Assembly (NCBI RefSeq): GCF_000427905.1
Contig: NZ_ATYX01000006.1
Location: 248,001 to 312,000 of the forward strand
DNA length: 64,000 bases
Source of the DNA: Thermocrispum agreste DSM 44070
Lineage (GTDB): Bacteria > Actinomycetota > Actinomycetes > Mycobacteriales > Pseudonocardiaceae
Direction: 5' to 3'
Shown here piece by piece: positions 25,429-33,645 of this stretch (within the stretch, counting starts at the first letter, position 1; the number at the start of each line of letters is the position of its first letter). The notes under the pieces were generated by a model. That model saw only the letters and a program-made list of their open reading frames with translations, searched no databases and was not told the DNA's origin. Made by a program: the position numbers and the translations under genes.

Positions 25429-26960
25429 ACCGTCACCCCTTCTGTGGATCGAGTGGGCAGCAACGTGCGGTAGTCCTCGGGATGCCAGCGGCGAGCGGTC
25501 AGCCGGTAGGCGCTCACCGTGCCCGGCCAGTTGTTGGTGACACGCCCGGAGGCGTTGCGGTACCAGCTGGAACACAGCGTCCACACCGAGCGGTCCAGCC
25601 TGCGCTGCAGCGCGCGGTTGTACTCGTCGCAGACGTCCTCGCGCACGTCGAAGGCGACGCCCGGCTGCCTGGCCACCTCCCGGATCGCCTGGGCGATGTA
25701 GCGGGCCTGGGTCTCCAGCATGTAGATGATCGAGCCGCAGCCGAGGTTGGTGTTCGGGCCGTACATCAGGAACATGTTCGGAAAGCCGGGCACGGTCATG
25801 CCCTTGTACGCGAAGGCGCCGTCGCGCCAGACCTCGGCGAGATCACGGCCTGCCACGCCCCGCACGGACATCGGGCCGAGGAACTCCGACGCGCGGAACC
25901 CGGTGCCGTAGATGATCACGTCCGCTTCGTGCAGCCGGCCGTCGGACGTGCGCACGCCGTTCGGCTCCACCCGCTCGATCCGGGTGGTGACCAGGTCGAC
26001 GTTCGGCTTGCTGAACGTGGGCAGGTAGTCGTTGGAGAACAGGCCGCGTTTGCAGCCCACCGCGTAGTCCGGGGTGAGCTTGGCCCGCAGATGCGGATCC
26101 GGGACCTCCTTGCGCAGCTTGTGCAGCGAAATCTGGCTGATCAGCGGGCGCATCCACGGTGCGTCCACCAGGCCGAGGGAGATCACCTCGCACAGCAGCC
26201 AGAATCCGAACCGTTCGGCCAGCCGGATCGGCGGCACCCGCTTGAACAGCTTGTGGTGCCACCGCCGGTACTGCACCTCCGGCCGGGGCAGGATCCACGG
26301 CGCCGAACGCTGGAACACCGTCAGGTGCGCGACCTTCGGCTGGATGGCGGGCACGAACTGGACCGCGCTCGCACCCGTGCCCACCACGGCCACGCGCTTG
26401 CCGGTCAGGTCGGCGTCGTGGTTCCACTGCGCGGAGTGGAACCAGGTACCGGCGAAGTCGGTCAGGCCGGGGATGTCCGGCAGTTTCGGCCGGGACAGCT
26501 GGCCGGTGGCGGGCACGAAAACGTTCGCCACGACCGTCCGGTCGCCGGCCTCGATTCGCCAGGTGCCACTGGACTCGTCGAACGAGGCGCTGGTGACCTC
26601 GCAGCCGAAGCGGATTTTCGGCCACAGCCGGTACTTGTCCACCAGGCGCCGCATGTACTGCTGGATTTCCGCCTGCGGGGAGAACCGGGACGACCATTCC
26701 GGGTTCGGCTCGTACGACAGCGAGTAGTAGGGGGAGGGGATGTCGCAGGCCGCCCCCGGGTAGGTGTTCTCGCGCCACACGCCACCGACGTCGTCGCCCT
26801 TCTCCAGCAGCAGGAAGTCGGTGAATCCGTGCCGCTGCAGTTCCAGCGCCATCGCCAATCCTCCGAACCCGGTGCCCACGATGGCCACCGTGGTGCGTTC
26901 GTGGTGGCCCGGGCCGGTACGCGGATCGGGTGTTGTGCTCGTCACCCCGGGTGTGGTCAT
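25425..26960 (-). CDS. flavin-binding (Baeyer-Villiger type) monooxygenase
   Basis: A 511-residue class B flavoprotein monooxygenase that uses NADPH and oxygen to convert ketones to esters or lactones. It has the FAD motif GTGFGG (29-34), the second nucleotide motif GTGASAVQF (from 194), and between them FAGTWFHSAQWN (169-180), which fits the FxGxxxHxxxW(P/D) fingerprint except for Asn at the last position. No signal peptide is seen. The ATG at 26960 is preceded by TACCGT and six bases, so the transcript appears leaderless. The first 20 residues are low in order. Its oxidase partner downstream could supply the ketone. Confidence 0.87.
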   Translation of the reverse strand: MTTPGVTSTTPDPRTGPGHHERTTVAIVGTGFGGLAMALELQRHGFTDFLLLEKGDDVGGVWRENTYPGAACDIPSPYYSLSYEPNPEWSSRFSPQAEIQQYMRRLVDKYRLWPKIRFGCEVTSASFDESSGTWRIEAGDRTVVANVFVPATGQLSRPKLPDIPGLTDFAGTWFHSAQWNHDADLTGKRVAVVGTGASAVQFVPAIQPKVAHLTVFQRSAPWILPRPEVQYRRWHHKLFKRVPPIRLAERFGFWLLCEVISLGLVDAPWMRPLISQISLHKLRKEVPDPHLRAKLTPDYAVGCKRGLFSNDYLPTFSKPNVDLVTTRIERVEPNGVRTSDGRLHEADVIIYGTGFRASEFLGPMSVRGVAGRDLAEVWRDGAFAYKGMTVPGFPNMFLMYGPNTNLGCGSIIYMLETQARYIAQAIREVARQPGVAFDVREDVCDEYNRALQRRLDRSVWTLCSSWYRNASGRVTNNWPGTVSAYRLTARRWHPEDYRTLLPTRSTEGVTV

Positions 26961-27008
26961 GGCAGCACGGTATGTCGCCGCCCGGCGAACCGATCCATAA
27001 TTCCGGCC
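26961..27008. promoter_or_regulatory. compact divergent promoter, monooxygenase operon / AraC gene
   Basis: The 48-base gap holds TACCGT on the minus strand (26967-26972), six bases from the monooxygenase ATG. CATAAT on the plus strand (26996-27001) is seven bases from the regulator ATG. Each -35 would overlap the opposite promoter or gene, and both transcripts would be leaderless. Confidence 0.5.
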
Positions 27009-28103
27009 ATGGTCACTCAGCCGGATGCCGGCCTGACGCCCGGTGTCGCGACCAGGCCTGCCGTGACCGCGTGGACCTTCCCGCGCGGGGCGGCGAGCGT
27101 CGCGCTGATGGCGCGGTTCGCCGCCGAGCACGGCGTGCCGATGGAGGACGTGCTGCACGGCAGCGGCATCACCCCTGCCGCGGCGACCGACCCGGGCACC
27201 CAGATCGACGCCCACCAGGAGCTGGCCGTGGTGCGCAACCTGGTGCGCCGGCTCGGCCACCGGCAGGCGCTGGGCATCGAGGTGGGCAGGCGGTACCGGC
27301 TGAGCACGTTCGGCATCTTCGGATTCGCCTGCCTGAGCAGCCAGACCCTGCGCGACGTGATCAGCTTCGCGCTGCGCTACTGGGACTTGAGCTTCGCCTT
27401 CGCCATCCCGGTCGTGGAGATCACCGACGGGCGGCTGCGCCTGGAGCTGCGTGACGACGACGTGCCGGAGGACGTCCGGCGCTTCGCCGTGGAACGGGAC
27501 ATCGCGGCCATCTTCACGGTGCTGCGCGAACTGCTGACCGAACCGGTCGGCCTGCTCAGTCAGCGCTTCCGGTTCCCGGCGCCACCGGAGGGGGAGCTGG
27601 CGGCGTATCGCGACGTGCTCGGGGTGCGGCCGGAGTTCGGCGCCAGGGACAACGTCGGCTACCTGGACGGCGCGCTGCTGGACCGTCCGCTGCCGAAGGC
27701 AGACCCACGGACCGTCGCCGAGTGCGAGGCGGTGTGCCGCGAGCTGGTCGCGCGCAAGCGTGCCCGCACCGGGTTGTCCCAGCAGGTGCGGGCCCGTCTG
27801 CTGCGGCTCGGCGCGCTCGAGGCGGGAATCGACGCGGGCATGGAAGCGGTGGCCCGCGACCTGCACATCAGCGTGCGTACCCTGCGCCGGCGCCTCGCCG
27901 AGGACGGCACCAGCTATCGTGAGCTACGCGACGAGGTCCGTGAGGCATTGGCCGAGGAGCTGCTGGCCACCGGGGCGCTGTCGGTCTCCGACGTGGCGAT
28001 CCGGCTGGGATACGCCGAAGCGACCAGCTTCATCGCCGCGTTCCGCCGCTGGAAGGGCATGACTCCGGCGGCCTACGCTCGGAGGTTGCGTGCTTCGGGG
28101 TAA
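27009..28103 (+). CDS. AraC-family regulator with arabinose-binding-like N-terminal domain
   Basis: A 364-residue regulator. The N-terminal 200 residues fit the AraC sensor type found in OruR/PchR-like proteins (FAAEHGVPMEDVLHGSGI, RLSTFGIFGFACLSSQTLRD). The C-terminal 100 residues are the AraC/XylS DNA-binding domain: two helix-turn-helix units, MEAVARDLHISVRTLRRRL and VSDVAIRLGYAEATSFIAAF, then RRWKGMTPAAYARR. It is divergent from the monooxygenase-oxidase operon, its likely target. Related regulators often activate adjacent monooxygenase or dehydrogenase genes. The ATG at 27009 is preceded by CATAAT at seven bases. Confidence 0.88.
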   Translation: MVTQPDAGLTPGVATRPAVTAWTFPRGAASVALMARFAAEHGVPMEDVLHGSGITPAAATDPGTQIDAHQELAVVRNLVRRLGHRQALGIEVGRRYRLSTFGIFGFACLSSQTLRDVISFALRYWDLSFAFAIPVVEITDGRLRLELRDDDVPEDVRRFAVERDIAAIFTVLRELLTEPVGLLSQRFRFPAPPEGELAAYRDVLGVRPEFGARDNVGYLDGALLDRPLPKADPRTVAECEAVCRELVARKRARTGLSQQVRARLLRLGALEAGIDAGMEAVARDLHISVRTLRRRLAEDGTSYRELRDEVREALAEELLATGALSVSDVAIRLGYAEATSFIAAFRRWKGMTPAAYARRLRASG

Positions 28104-28225
28104 CGGAGGAGGCTTTTCGGCCGGATCGGCCGCTCGCGGGCATTGACCAGGCGGGTGCGATCGCATAGCTTTTCGGTCTCGAAAGGGTAACGCTGGGGGA
28201 TCGTGGCAAACACTGGTGAGAGGTC

Positions 28226-28948
28226 ATGAACTGGCTCGTGCCGCTGGTCATGGTGATGGCGCTGGCGCCCATCGCCGCATGCGTGTGGTGGTGGCAGCGC
28301 AGTAGGCAGGAAGAACGGCGCAAGGCGGCGGCGCGCGCCAAGATGACCAGCTACCTGCAGGCCTGCGAGGCCAGCAGGGCCGACCTGAGGCCGGTCGAGG
28401 CCGGCAAGGCCGGCCGGAAGACGGTCAAGGTCGGCAAGGCCGACCGGAAGGTTGCCGAGGCAGGCAAGCCCGGCCGGAAGCAGGTTGCCGCCCGCAAGCC
28501 CGCTACGTCCGGGGCTACCCGCAAGCCCGCCATGTCCGGGAAGGTTTCCGCTCCTGCCACTGTCGGCACCGGCGAGAGGGCCAGCGGGCCGTCGCGTCGG
28601 CGCGAGCCCTCCCCGGCCGCGCGCCGGCCGCAGCGCCGGGAACTGCCCGCCCGGCCCGTCCGCGAACCGGCCCGCCACGAGTTTCCCGCCCGTCACGACC
28701 GCCCGCCGGTGCGCGAGCCCGTGCGGCCTGCCCGGCAGATGGCGGCGCGCTCGCTGCGCCCGGTGGGCAGCGAGCTGGCCACGGTGGAGCTGCCGCGGGA
28801 GCAGCTCGACGAGGCGATCACCCGGCGCGTGGACGACGTCACCCGGCGCATCAAGCCCCGGCGCGACGAGGATCCGTCGCTGACGATGATCACGCACGGC
28901 GCGCAGGCGCGGTTCCGTGCCGTGAGCTCGATGACGGGGCTGCGGTAG
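28226..28948 (+). CDS. hypothetical membrane-anchored protein with Lys/Arg-rich repeats
   Basis: I do not recognise this family. The 240 residues begin with one hydrophobic helix (MNWLVPLVMVMALAPIAACV, then WWW), followed by a basic stretch. Residues 55-105 hold degenerate repeats of about 10-11 residues around AGKAGRK, VGKADRK, AGKPGRK and ARKPATSG, resembling a histone H1-like tail. Residues 110-180 are Arg/Pro-rich. The last 60 residues (ELATVELPREQLDEAITRRV) look like a folded helix and end in VSSMTGLR. It may bind nucleic acid or cell-wall polymer at the membrane, which is a guess from composition. It precedes truB and ends at a hairpin. Confidence 0.65.
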   Translation: MNWLVPLVMVMALAPIAACVWWWQRSRQEERRKAAARAKMTSYLQACEASRADLRPVEAGKAGRKTVKVGKADRKVAEAGKPGRKQVAARKPATSGATRKPAMSGKVSAPATVGTGERASGPSRRREPSPAARRPQRRELPARPVREPARHEFPARHDRPPVREPVRPARQMAARSLRPVGSELATVELPREQLDEAITRRVDDVTRRIKPRRDEDPSLTMITHGAQARFRAVSSMTGLR

Positions 28949-28959
28949 GCGGCTGCCGC

Positions 28960-28981
28960 GCCACGGGCAGGCGCCCGTGGC
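28960..28981 (+). terminator. hairpin between the repeat-protein gene and truB
   Basis: GCCACGGGC (28960-28968) pairs perfectly with GCCCGTGGC (28973-28981) over an AGGC loop. It starts 12 bases after the upstream stop, and the truB -10 element begins at the next base. Confidence 0.6.
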
Positions 28982-28987
28982 TAGAGT
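28982..28987 (+). promoter_or_regulatory. -10 element for a leaderless truB transcript
   Basis: TAGAGT lies seven bases before the truB ATG and directly abuts the preceding hairpin arm. Confidence 0.45.
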
Positions 28988-28994
28988 CGGCGTC

Positions 28995-29882
28995 ATGGAC
29001 CCCGGCCTGGTGATCGTCGACAAACCCGCCGGCATGACGTCGCACGACGTCGTGGCCAGGATGCGGCGCATTTTCGGCACCCGGAAAGTCGGGCACGCCG
29101 GGACGCTGGACCCGATGGCGACCGGCGTGCTGGTCGTCGGCATCGAGCGGGCGACCAAGCTGCTCGGCCATTTGTCGCTGGACCGCAAGACCTACCGCGC
29201 GACCATCGCGCTCGGGGCGGCCACGACCACCGAGGACGCCGAGGGGGAGATCGTCTCGGCCGCGGATCCCGCCGCGGTGCGCAAGATCACCGACGAGCAG
29301 ATCGGCGCAGGCATCGCCGCCCTGACCGGCGAGATCATGCAGGTCCCGTCGGCGGTCAGCGCGGTCAAGGTGGACGGCAAGCGCGCCTACGCCCGGGTAC
29401 GTGCGGGCGAACAGGTCGAGCTGCCTGCCCGCCCGGTCACCGTGCACCGGTTCGACCTGCTCCGTACCCGCCGCCCCGGCTCGCGCACCGGACTGGAGCT
29501 CGATGTCGAGGTCGACTGCTCAGCGGGCACCTACGTGCGTGCGCTGGCCCGCGACCTCGGTGCCGCGCTCGGCGTGGGCGGTCATCTGACCGCGCTGCGG
29601 CGCACCAAGGCCGGGCCGTTCGGGCTGGCGGCCGCGCGCACCCTGGAAGAGCTCGAGGAGCACCCGACGCTGTCGTTGTCGCTGGACGCGGCGGTTCGCG
29701 CGGCGTTCCCGATCCGGCAGGCCGGCGCCGCAGCGGCCAAGGCCGTCCGCTACGGCCAGCGGATCCCGGCCGCCGGAGTCGAGGGCACCTACGGCATCGT
29801 CGACCAGCAGGGGCGTGCGCTGGCGCTGGCCGTGGATCGGGGCAGGCACGCCAAGTACCTGGTGGTGCTGGCTCCGGCATAG
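28995..29882 (+). CDS. truB: tRNA pseudouridine(55) synthase TruB
   Basis: TruB makes pseudouridine 55 in the T-loop of tRNAs. The 295 residues begin with LVIVDKPAGMTSHDVVARMRR, and GHAGTLDPMATGVL carries the catalytic Asp39. KTYRATIALGAAT and the C-terminal small domain also match actinobacterial TruB. I start at the ATG at 28995; an upstream in-frame start would lie in the hairpin/promoter region. ribF follows 51 bases later, the usual neighbour. Confidence 0.93.
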   Translation: MDPGLVIVDKPAGMTSHDVVARMRRIFGTRKVGHAGTLDPMATGVLVVGIERATKLLGHLSLDRKTYRATIALGAATTTEDAEGEIVSAADPAAVRKITDEQIGAGIAALTGEIMQVPSAVSAVKVDGKRAYARVRAGEQVELPARPVTVHRFDLLRTRRPGSRTGLELDVEVDCSAGTYVRALARDLGAALGVGGHLTALRRTKAGPFGLAAARTLEELEEHPTLSLSLDAAVRAAFPIRQAGAAAAKAVRYGQRIPAAGVEGTYGIVDQQGRALALAVDRGRHAKYLVVLAPA

Positions 29883-29921
29883 GCAGGCGGGGAGCGCCGG
29901 ACCGCTCGTGCGGTCGTCGGC

Positions 29922-29927
29922 TAACCT
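29922..29927 (+). promoter_or_regulatory. -10 element for a leaderless ribF transcript
   Basis: TAACCT is followed by six bases and the ribF GTG. No ribosome site is present. Confidence 0.45.
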
Positions 29928-29933
29928 GCACTC

Positions 29934-30905
29934 GTGCTGCGTTGGCGAGGACTGGACGATCTGCCAGGCAACTGGGGCCGCTGCGTGGTCACCATCGGCG
30001 TGTTCGACGGCGTGCACCGCGGCCACCAGGAACTGATCCGGCGCACGGTCGACGTGGCGCACAAGCGCGGGTTGCCGTCGGTGGTGCTGACGTTCGACCC
30101 GCATCCGTCCGAGGTCCTGCGGCCGGGCAGCCATCCGGCCCAGCTGACCACCCTGCGCCGCAAGGCGGAGTTGATGGAGCAGCTGGGCGTGGACGTGTTC
30201 TGCGTCCTGCCGTTCACGCTCGAGCTGTCCCGCATGCCCGCCGCCGACTTCGTGCACGAGGTGCTGGTGGACCGGCTGCACGTCGCCGTCGTGCTGGTGG
30301 GGGAGAACTTCCGGTTCGGCGCCAAGGCGGCAGGTGACGTGGATCTGCTCCGTCAGCTCGGCAAACGCTTCGGTTACGTGGTGCAGAGCGCCGAGCTGCA
30401 GGGGGCATCGCTGGGCGAGTCCGACGGCAAGGACGTCACCGGGGAGATCACGTTCTCGTCGACCTACGTGCGTTCCTGCATCGACGCCGGCGACGTCGAA
30501 GCCGCGGCGGTGGCGCTGGGCCGCCCGCACCGGATCGACGGCATCGTCGTACGTGGCGACGGCCGCGGCCGGGAGCTGGGGTATCCGACCGCGAACCTGT
30601 CGACGCCGCGGTACGCCGCGGTGCCCGCGGACGGCGTGTACTCGTGCTGGTTCACCACCACGTCGCGGCCGGACAGGGTGCTGCCCGCGGCCGTGTCCGT
30701 GGGAAGCAACCCGACGTTCTCCGGGAGGGAACGCCGGGTCGAGGCCTACGTGCTGGACGTCGACGAGGACTTCTACGGACAACACGTGTCGCTCGACTTC
30801 GTCGCCCGGCTGCGGGACATGGAACGCTTCGACACGATCGACGCGTTGCGGGCGCAGATGGCTGCCGACGTCGAGCGGACTCGCGATGTGCTCCGTCGCG
30901 CCTGA
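29934..30905 (+). CDS. ribF: bifunctional riboflavin kinase/FAD synthetase RibF
   Basis: RibF phosphorylates riboflavin to FMN and adenylylates it to FAD. The 323 residues comprise an N-terminal nucleotidyltransferase domain (VTIGVFDGVHRGHQELI from about residue 19, with the HxGH-like RGH) and a C-terminal kinase domain with GRGRELGYPTANL and VSVGSNPTF. The middle carries GENFRFGAKAAGDVDLL. The GTG at 29934 lacks a Shine-Dalgarno, but TAACCT six bases upstream suggests a leaderless message. The order truB-ribF-(HTH)-rpsO-pnp is common in actinobacteria. Confidence 0.93.
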   Translation: MLRWRGLDDLPGNWGRCVVTIGVFDGVHRGHQELIRRTVDVAHKRGLPSVVLTFDPHPSEVLRPGSHPAQLTTLRRKAELMEQLGVDVFCVLPFTLELSRMPAADFVHEVLVDRLHVAVVLVGENFRFGAKAAGDVDLLRQLGKRFGYVVQSAELQGASLGESDGKDVTGEITFSSTYVRSCIDAGDVEAAAVALGRPHRIDGIVVRGDGRGRELGYPTANLSTPRYAAVPADGVYSCWFTTTSRPDRVLPAAVSVGSNPTFSGRERRVEAYVLDVDEDFYGQHVSLDFVARLRDMERFDTIDALRAQMAADVERTRDVLRRA

Positions 30906-31023
30906 CGGCATGGGGGGTGACCTGGCCGCACACGCCGCACGGCCGCCGCGGATGCGGCAAGATGCAACACGGTGGCCGCGATCCGGTGCCTGCAGCCGCG
31001 AACGAGGGGAGCGGACAGGGGTA

Positions 31024-31521
31024 ATGGACGAACAGAAGATCATCCAGCGCAACGTCGAGTGGCAGCGCAAGTGGTACGGCGAGCCGCTGGGGGACCGGTT
31101 GCGCAGGCTGGTCGTCGCCTTCGACGTGTCACAGGCGTATCTGGCCGAGGTGCTGGGGATCAGCGCACCGATGCTGAGCCAGGTGATGAGCGGCCGCCGG
31201 GCCAAGATCGGCAATCCGGCGGTGCTGGCCAGAATGATCATGCTGGAGCGGAAGGTGCTCACCCCGGGTGTCGCCTCCGGGGATCGGAAGGCGATCGAGG
31301 AAGCGATGCGCGACGTGCGCGACTCCAACCCGACGGTGGGCAGGGACAACCTGCCGGTCTACGCCGGTGAGGTGGACGACACGTCGCTGCTGGCCGCGAT
31401 CCGGGACGTGGCCGAGGACGAGAACCTGGTCAAGGCCGCCGAGCTGCTGGAGAAGGACTTCCCGGCCATCGCCGATCTGCTGCGCCGCGCCGGACAGTAC
31501 GACGGTGGCCAGGCGGCGTGA
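31024..31521 (+). CDS. helix-turn-helix DNA-binding protein of unknown role
   Basis: A 165-residue protein with an N-terminal HTH: LGDRLRRLVVAFDVSQAYLAEVLGISAPMLSQVMSGRRAKIGNP in sequence (residues 21-64) has the Xre-like pattern. The C-terminal half is helical and acidic (EEAMRDVRDSNPTVGRDN, AAIRDVAEDENLVKAAELLE). I cannot assign a function. It has AGGGG-type ribosome sites upstream of the ATG at 31024 and overlaps thpR by four bases (GTGA), so the two are co-translated. Its position in a ribosome/RNA-processing block suggests a housekeeping regulator rather than a phage relic. Confidence 0.8.
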   Translation: MDEQKIIQRNVEWQRKWYGEPLGDRLRRLVVAFDVSQAYLAEVLGISAPMLSQVMSGRRAKIGNPAVLARMIMLERKVLTPGVASGDRKAIEEAMRDVRDSNPTVGRDNLPVYAGEVDDTSLLAAIRDVAEDENLVKAAELLEKDFPAIADLLRRAGQYDGGQAA

Positions 31522-32075
31522 GGCTGTTCGCCGCCGTGGTGCCGCCGCCGCGGGTGGCGGAGCATCTTGCCGCGGCGCTCGACCGCTACCGGTCGGGCGA
31601 CACGTCCCTGCGATGGACGCGTGTCGAGTCGTGGCATCTCACCCTGGCGTTCTACGGGTCCTGCACCGAGGCGCAAGCCGAGGAACGCGGCGCGTGGCTG
31701 CGTGAGCGGCTGCGGGGGCACGGCCCGGTGCGGCTGCGGCTCGCCGGTGCCGGCCGGTTCCGCGGAGTGCTGTGGGCAGGTGTCGACGGCGATGCGGACG
31801 CCTTGCACGCCATCGCCCGGGCAGCCGGAGCCGAGGACGAACGCGTGGTGAAGGAGGCGCGGCGCTGGCATCCGCACTTGACGCTGGCGCGTTGGCGCGC
31901 ATCCCGGTTGCCGCGTGTGGTGAGCCGGGTGGTGGACGGATTGGCGGACTATCGCGGCCCGGAATGGGTGGCCGAGGAGGTCGTCCTGCTGAACAGCGAA
32001 CTGCACCCGGCCGGGGCCCGGTACACCGCACAGGCGCGCTGTCCGCTGACCAGTTCCCGCCCGCCGATCGACTGA
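31518..32075 (+). CDS. thpR: RNA 2',3'-cyclic phosphodiesterase ThpR (2H family)
   Basis: A 185-residue 2H phosphoesterase, formerly called 2'-5' RNA ligase. Both HxTx motifs are visible: WHLTLAFYG (His40, Thr42) and HPHLTLARW (His120, Thr122). MRLFAAVVPP at the N-terminus and ELHPAGARYTAQARCPL at the C-terminus are family-typical. It likely hydrolyses 2',3'-cyclic phosphates on RNA ends; the in vivo substrate is unknown. The GTG at 31518 overlaps the HTH gene stop. Confidence 0.88.
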   Translation: MRLFAAVVPPPRVAEHLAAALDRYRSGDTSLRWTRVESWHLTLAFYGSCTEAQAEERGAWLRERLRGHGPVRLRLAGAGRFRGVLWAGVDGDADALHAIARAAGAEDERVVKEARRWHPHLTLARWRASRLPRVVSRVVDGLADYRGPEWVAEEVVLLNSELHPAGARYTAQARCPLTSSRPPID

Positions 32076-32113
32076 TCGACGCCGCTCGGCTGTTCTCGGC
32101 GGCGATCGGCAGA

Positions 32114-32902
32114 ATGGATGCTGTGACGTGGATCGAACTGGAAGGCGCGGTGAACGCGCGAGACGTCGGCGGCTTGCCCACCACGGACGGCCGGAAGGTG
32201 GCGTATCGCCGGCTCTTGCGCTCGGACAACCTGCAGGACCTGACCGAGAACGACATCAAGGTGCTGGTCGGTACGCACGGTCTGCGGACGGTGGTGGACC
32301 TGCGCACCGACTTCGAGCGCGCCTCGGAAGGGCCGGGTCCGCTGCGTGCCGACGGCCGCGTACGCCACGCGGACCTGTCCGTGCTGCTGGAAGCGGGCGA
32401 CAACACCGACGTCGCCGCCGAGGCGCTGGCCGCGCGACGCCGGGAACGCAATCGCGCGCGCTACCCCGCGAACTTCATGACCGGGCTCTACCTGGGCTAC
32501 CTGGAGGACCGGGCGGAGAACGTGGTGCAGGCGGTGCGGGAGATCGCCTATACCGACGGGGCCGCCCTGGTGCACTGCGCCGCGGGCAAGGACCGCACGG
32601 GCACGGTCGTGGCGCTGACCCTGTCCGCGGTGGGCGTGGAGCCCGAGGCGGTGGTGCAGGACTACGCCCGGACCGCCGAGCGCATCGAGCTGGTGCTGGA
32701 CCGGCTGCGTACCACCCCGACGTACGCGCACGACATCGACCGGCTGCCGGTGGATGCGCACACGCCGCGCGGCGAGACCATGGAAGCGTTCCTCGACCAT
32801 CTCGACCGGCACTACGGCGGCGCCGCCGGCTGGCTCGCCCGGCACGGCTTCGGCGACGGCGAGCTGGAGCGGCTGTACCGGAGGCTGGTCGACGGGGCGT
32901 GA
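32114..32902 (+). CDS. tyrosine-protein phosphatase (PTP, Y_phosphatase3 type)
   Basis: A 262-residue cysteine phosphatase. The active-site loop HCAAGKDRTG gives Cys155 and Arg161 (CX5R). The N-terminal NARDVGGLPTTDGRKVAYRRLLRSDNL, in sequence from residue 14, is the hallmark of PtpB-like/IphP enzymes, which act on phosphotyrosine or phosphoinositides. Mycobacterial PtpB is a secreted relative, but no signal peptide is present here. The ATG at 32114 is used. A GTG at 32123 is a serious alternative because CAGAAT lies seven bases before it, overlapping the ATG. A receptor Ser/Thr kinase is encoded 13 kb away, not evidently linked. Confidence 0.87.
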   Translation: MDAVTWIELEGAVNARDVGGLPTTDGRKVAYRRLLRSDNLQDLTENDIKVLVGTHGLRTVVDLRTDFERASEGPGPLRADGRVRHADLSVLLEAGDNTDVAAEALAARRRERNRARYPANFMTGLYLGYLEDRAENVVQAVREIAYTDGAALVHCAAGKDRTGTVVALTLSAVGVEPEAVVQDYARTAERIELVLDRLRTTPTYAHDIDRLPVDAHTPRGETMEAFLDHLDRHYGGAAGWLARHGFGDGELERLYRRLVDGA

Positions 32903-33007
32903 TCGGAGAGCGGCGGGTGAGCCGTGACGGAAACCGCCCGAGCGGCCGGTGACCGGAAACACGAGGACAATTCGGGGCTACCCAGCGTGGTCGGCAGCGG
33001 TGCCTGA

Positions 33008-33013
33008 TACGCT
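33008..33013 (+). promoter_or_regulatory. probable -10 of the rpsO promoter
   Basis: TACGCT within TGATACGCT has an extended-type TGN context and would start a transcript near 33020, giving rpsO a leader of about 90 bases. Confidence 0.35.
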
Positions 33014-33112
33014 GATGGCTGGTTTGGCTGCGGTCCGTGGTGGCTGAACCGGCGGGCACTGCGCCCGCTGACAGCAGATTCAGGCACGGTACGTCATCAG
33101 AGGAGAAGACGC

Positions 33113-33382
33113 GTGGCGCTGACCACCGAGGAGAAGAAGACCATCCTGGCCGAGTACGGCCTGCACGAGAAGGACACCGGCTCCCCGGAGGCACAGGTGG
33201 CGCTGCTGACCAAGCGCATCACCGACCTCACGGAGCACCTGAAGGAGCACAAGCACGACCACCACTCACGGCGCGGCCTGCTGCTGCTGGTCGGCCGCCG
33301 CCGTCGGCTGCTTGACTACCTCAAGAGAGTTGACATCGAGCGCTACCGGACGTTGATCCAACGTCTCGGCCTGCGCCGATGA
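33113..33382 (+). CDS. rpsO: 30S ribosomal protein S15
   Basis: S15 binds the central domain of 16S rRNA early in 30S assembly. The 89 residues match the family throughout: [40 protein letters not shown] and [13 protein letters not shown]. Length is standard. The GTG at 33113 follows an AGGAGAAG ribosome site. It is followed by a strong hairpin and then pnp, the arrangement conserved across bacteria. Confidence 0.97.
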   Translation: MALTTEEKKTILAEYGLHEKDTGSPEAQVALLTKRITDLTEHLKEHKHDHHSRRGLLLLVGRRRRLLDYLKRVDIERYRTLIQRLGLRR

Positions 33383-33386
33383 GACA

Positions 33387-33426
33387 CTGAAGGGGAGCGC
33401 CGGAGGAGCCCGGAGCTCCCCTTCAG
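33387..33426 (+). promoter_or_regulatory. rpsO-pnp intergenic hairpin
   Basis: CTGAAGGGGAGC (33387-33398) pairs perfectly over 12 bp with GCTCCCCTTCAG (33415-33426), with a 16-nt purine-rich loop. It lacks a T tract. In streptomycetes and E. coli, a hairpin in this position is cut by RNase III and controls pnp expression, so a processing or attenuation site is more likely than a simple terminator. Confidence 0.65.
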
Positions 33427-33645
33427 CACACAACAAGGGAGAAGCGCACAGCGTTCGAGGACTCGTCGGTCGCCGGTCCTCGGTAGTGGTTGCCGGGAGA
33501 CGCCCGGGAACTTCGATCGAAGACCGGCCTTGTCGGAAGGGGTCACTCGAGCGCGCGGACCGCCGTGGGAGGTGGACGGCGCGGACCCCGGCGGCGGCAT
33601 TCCCACCCGGGCTCCGCCGTGAACATCGACAAGGAGACAAACCCC

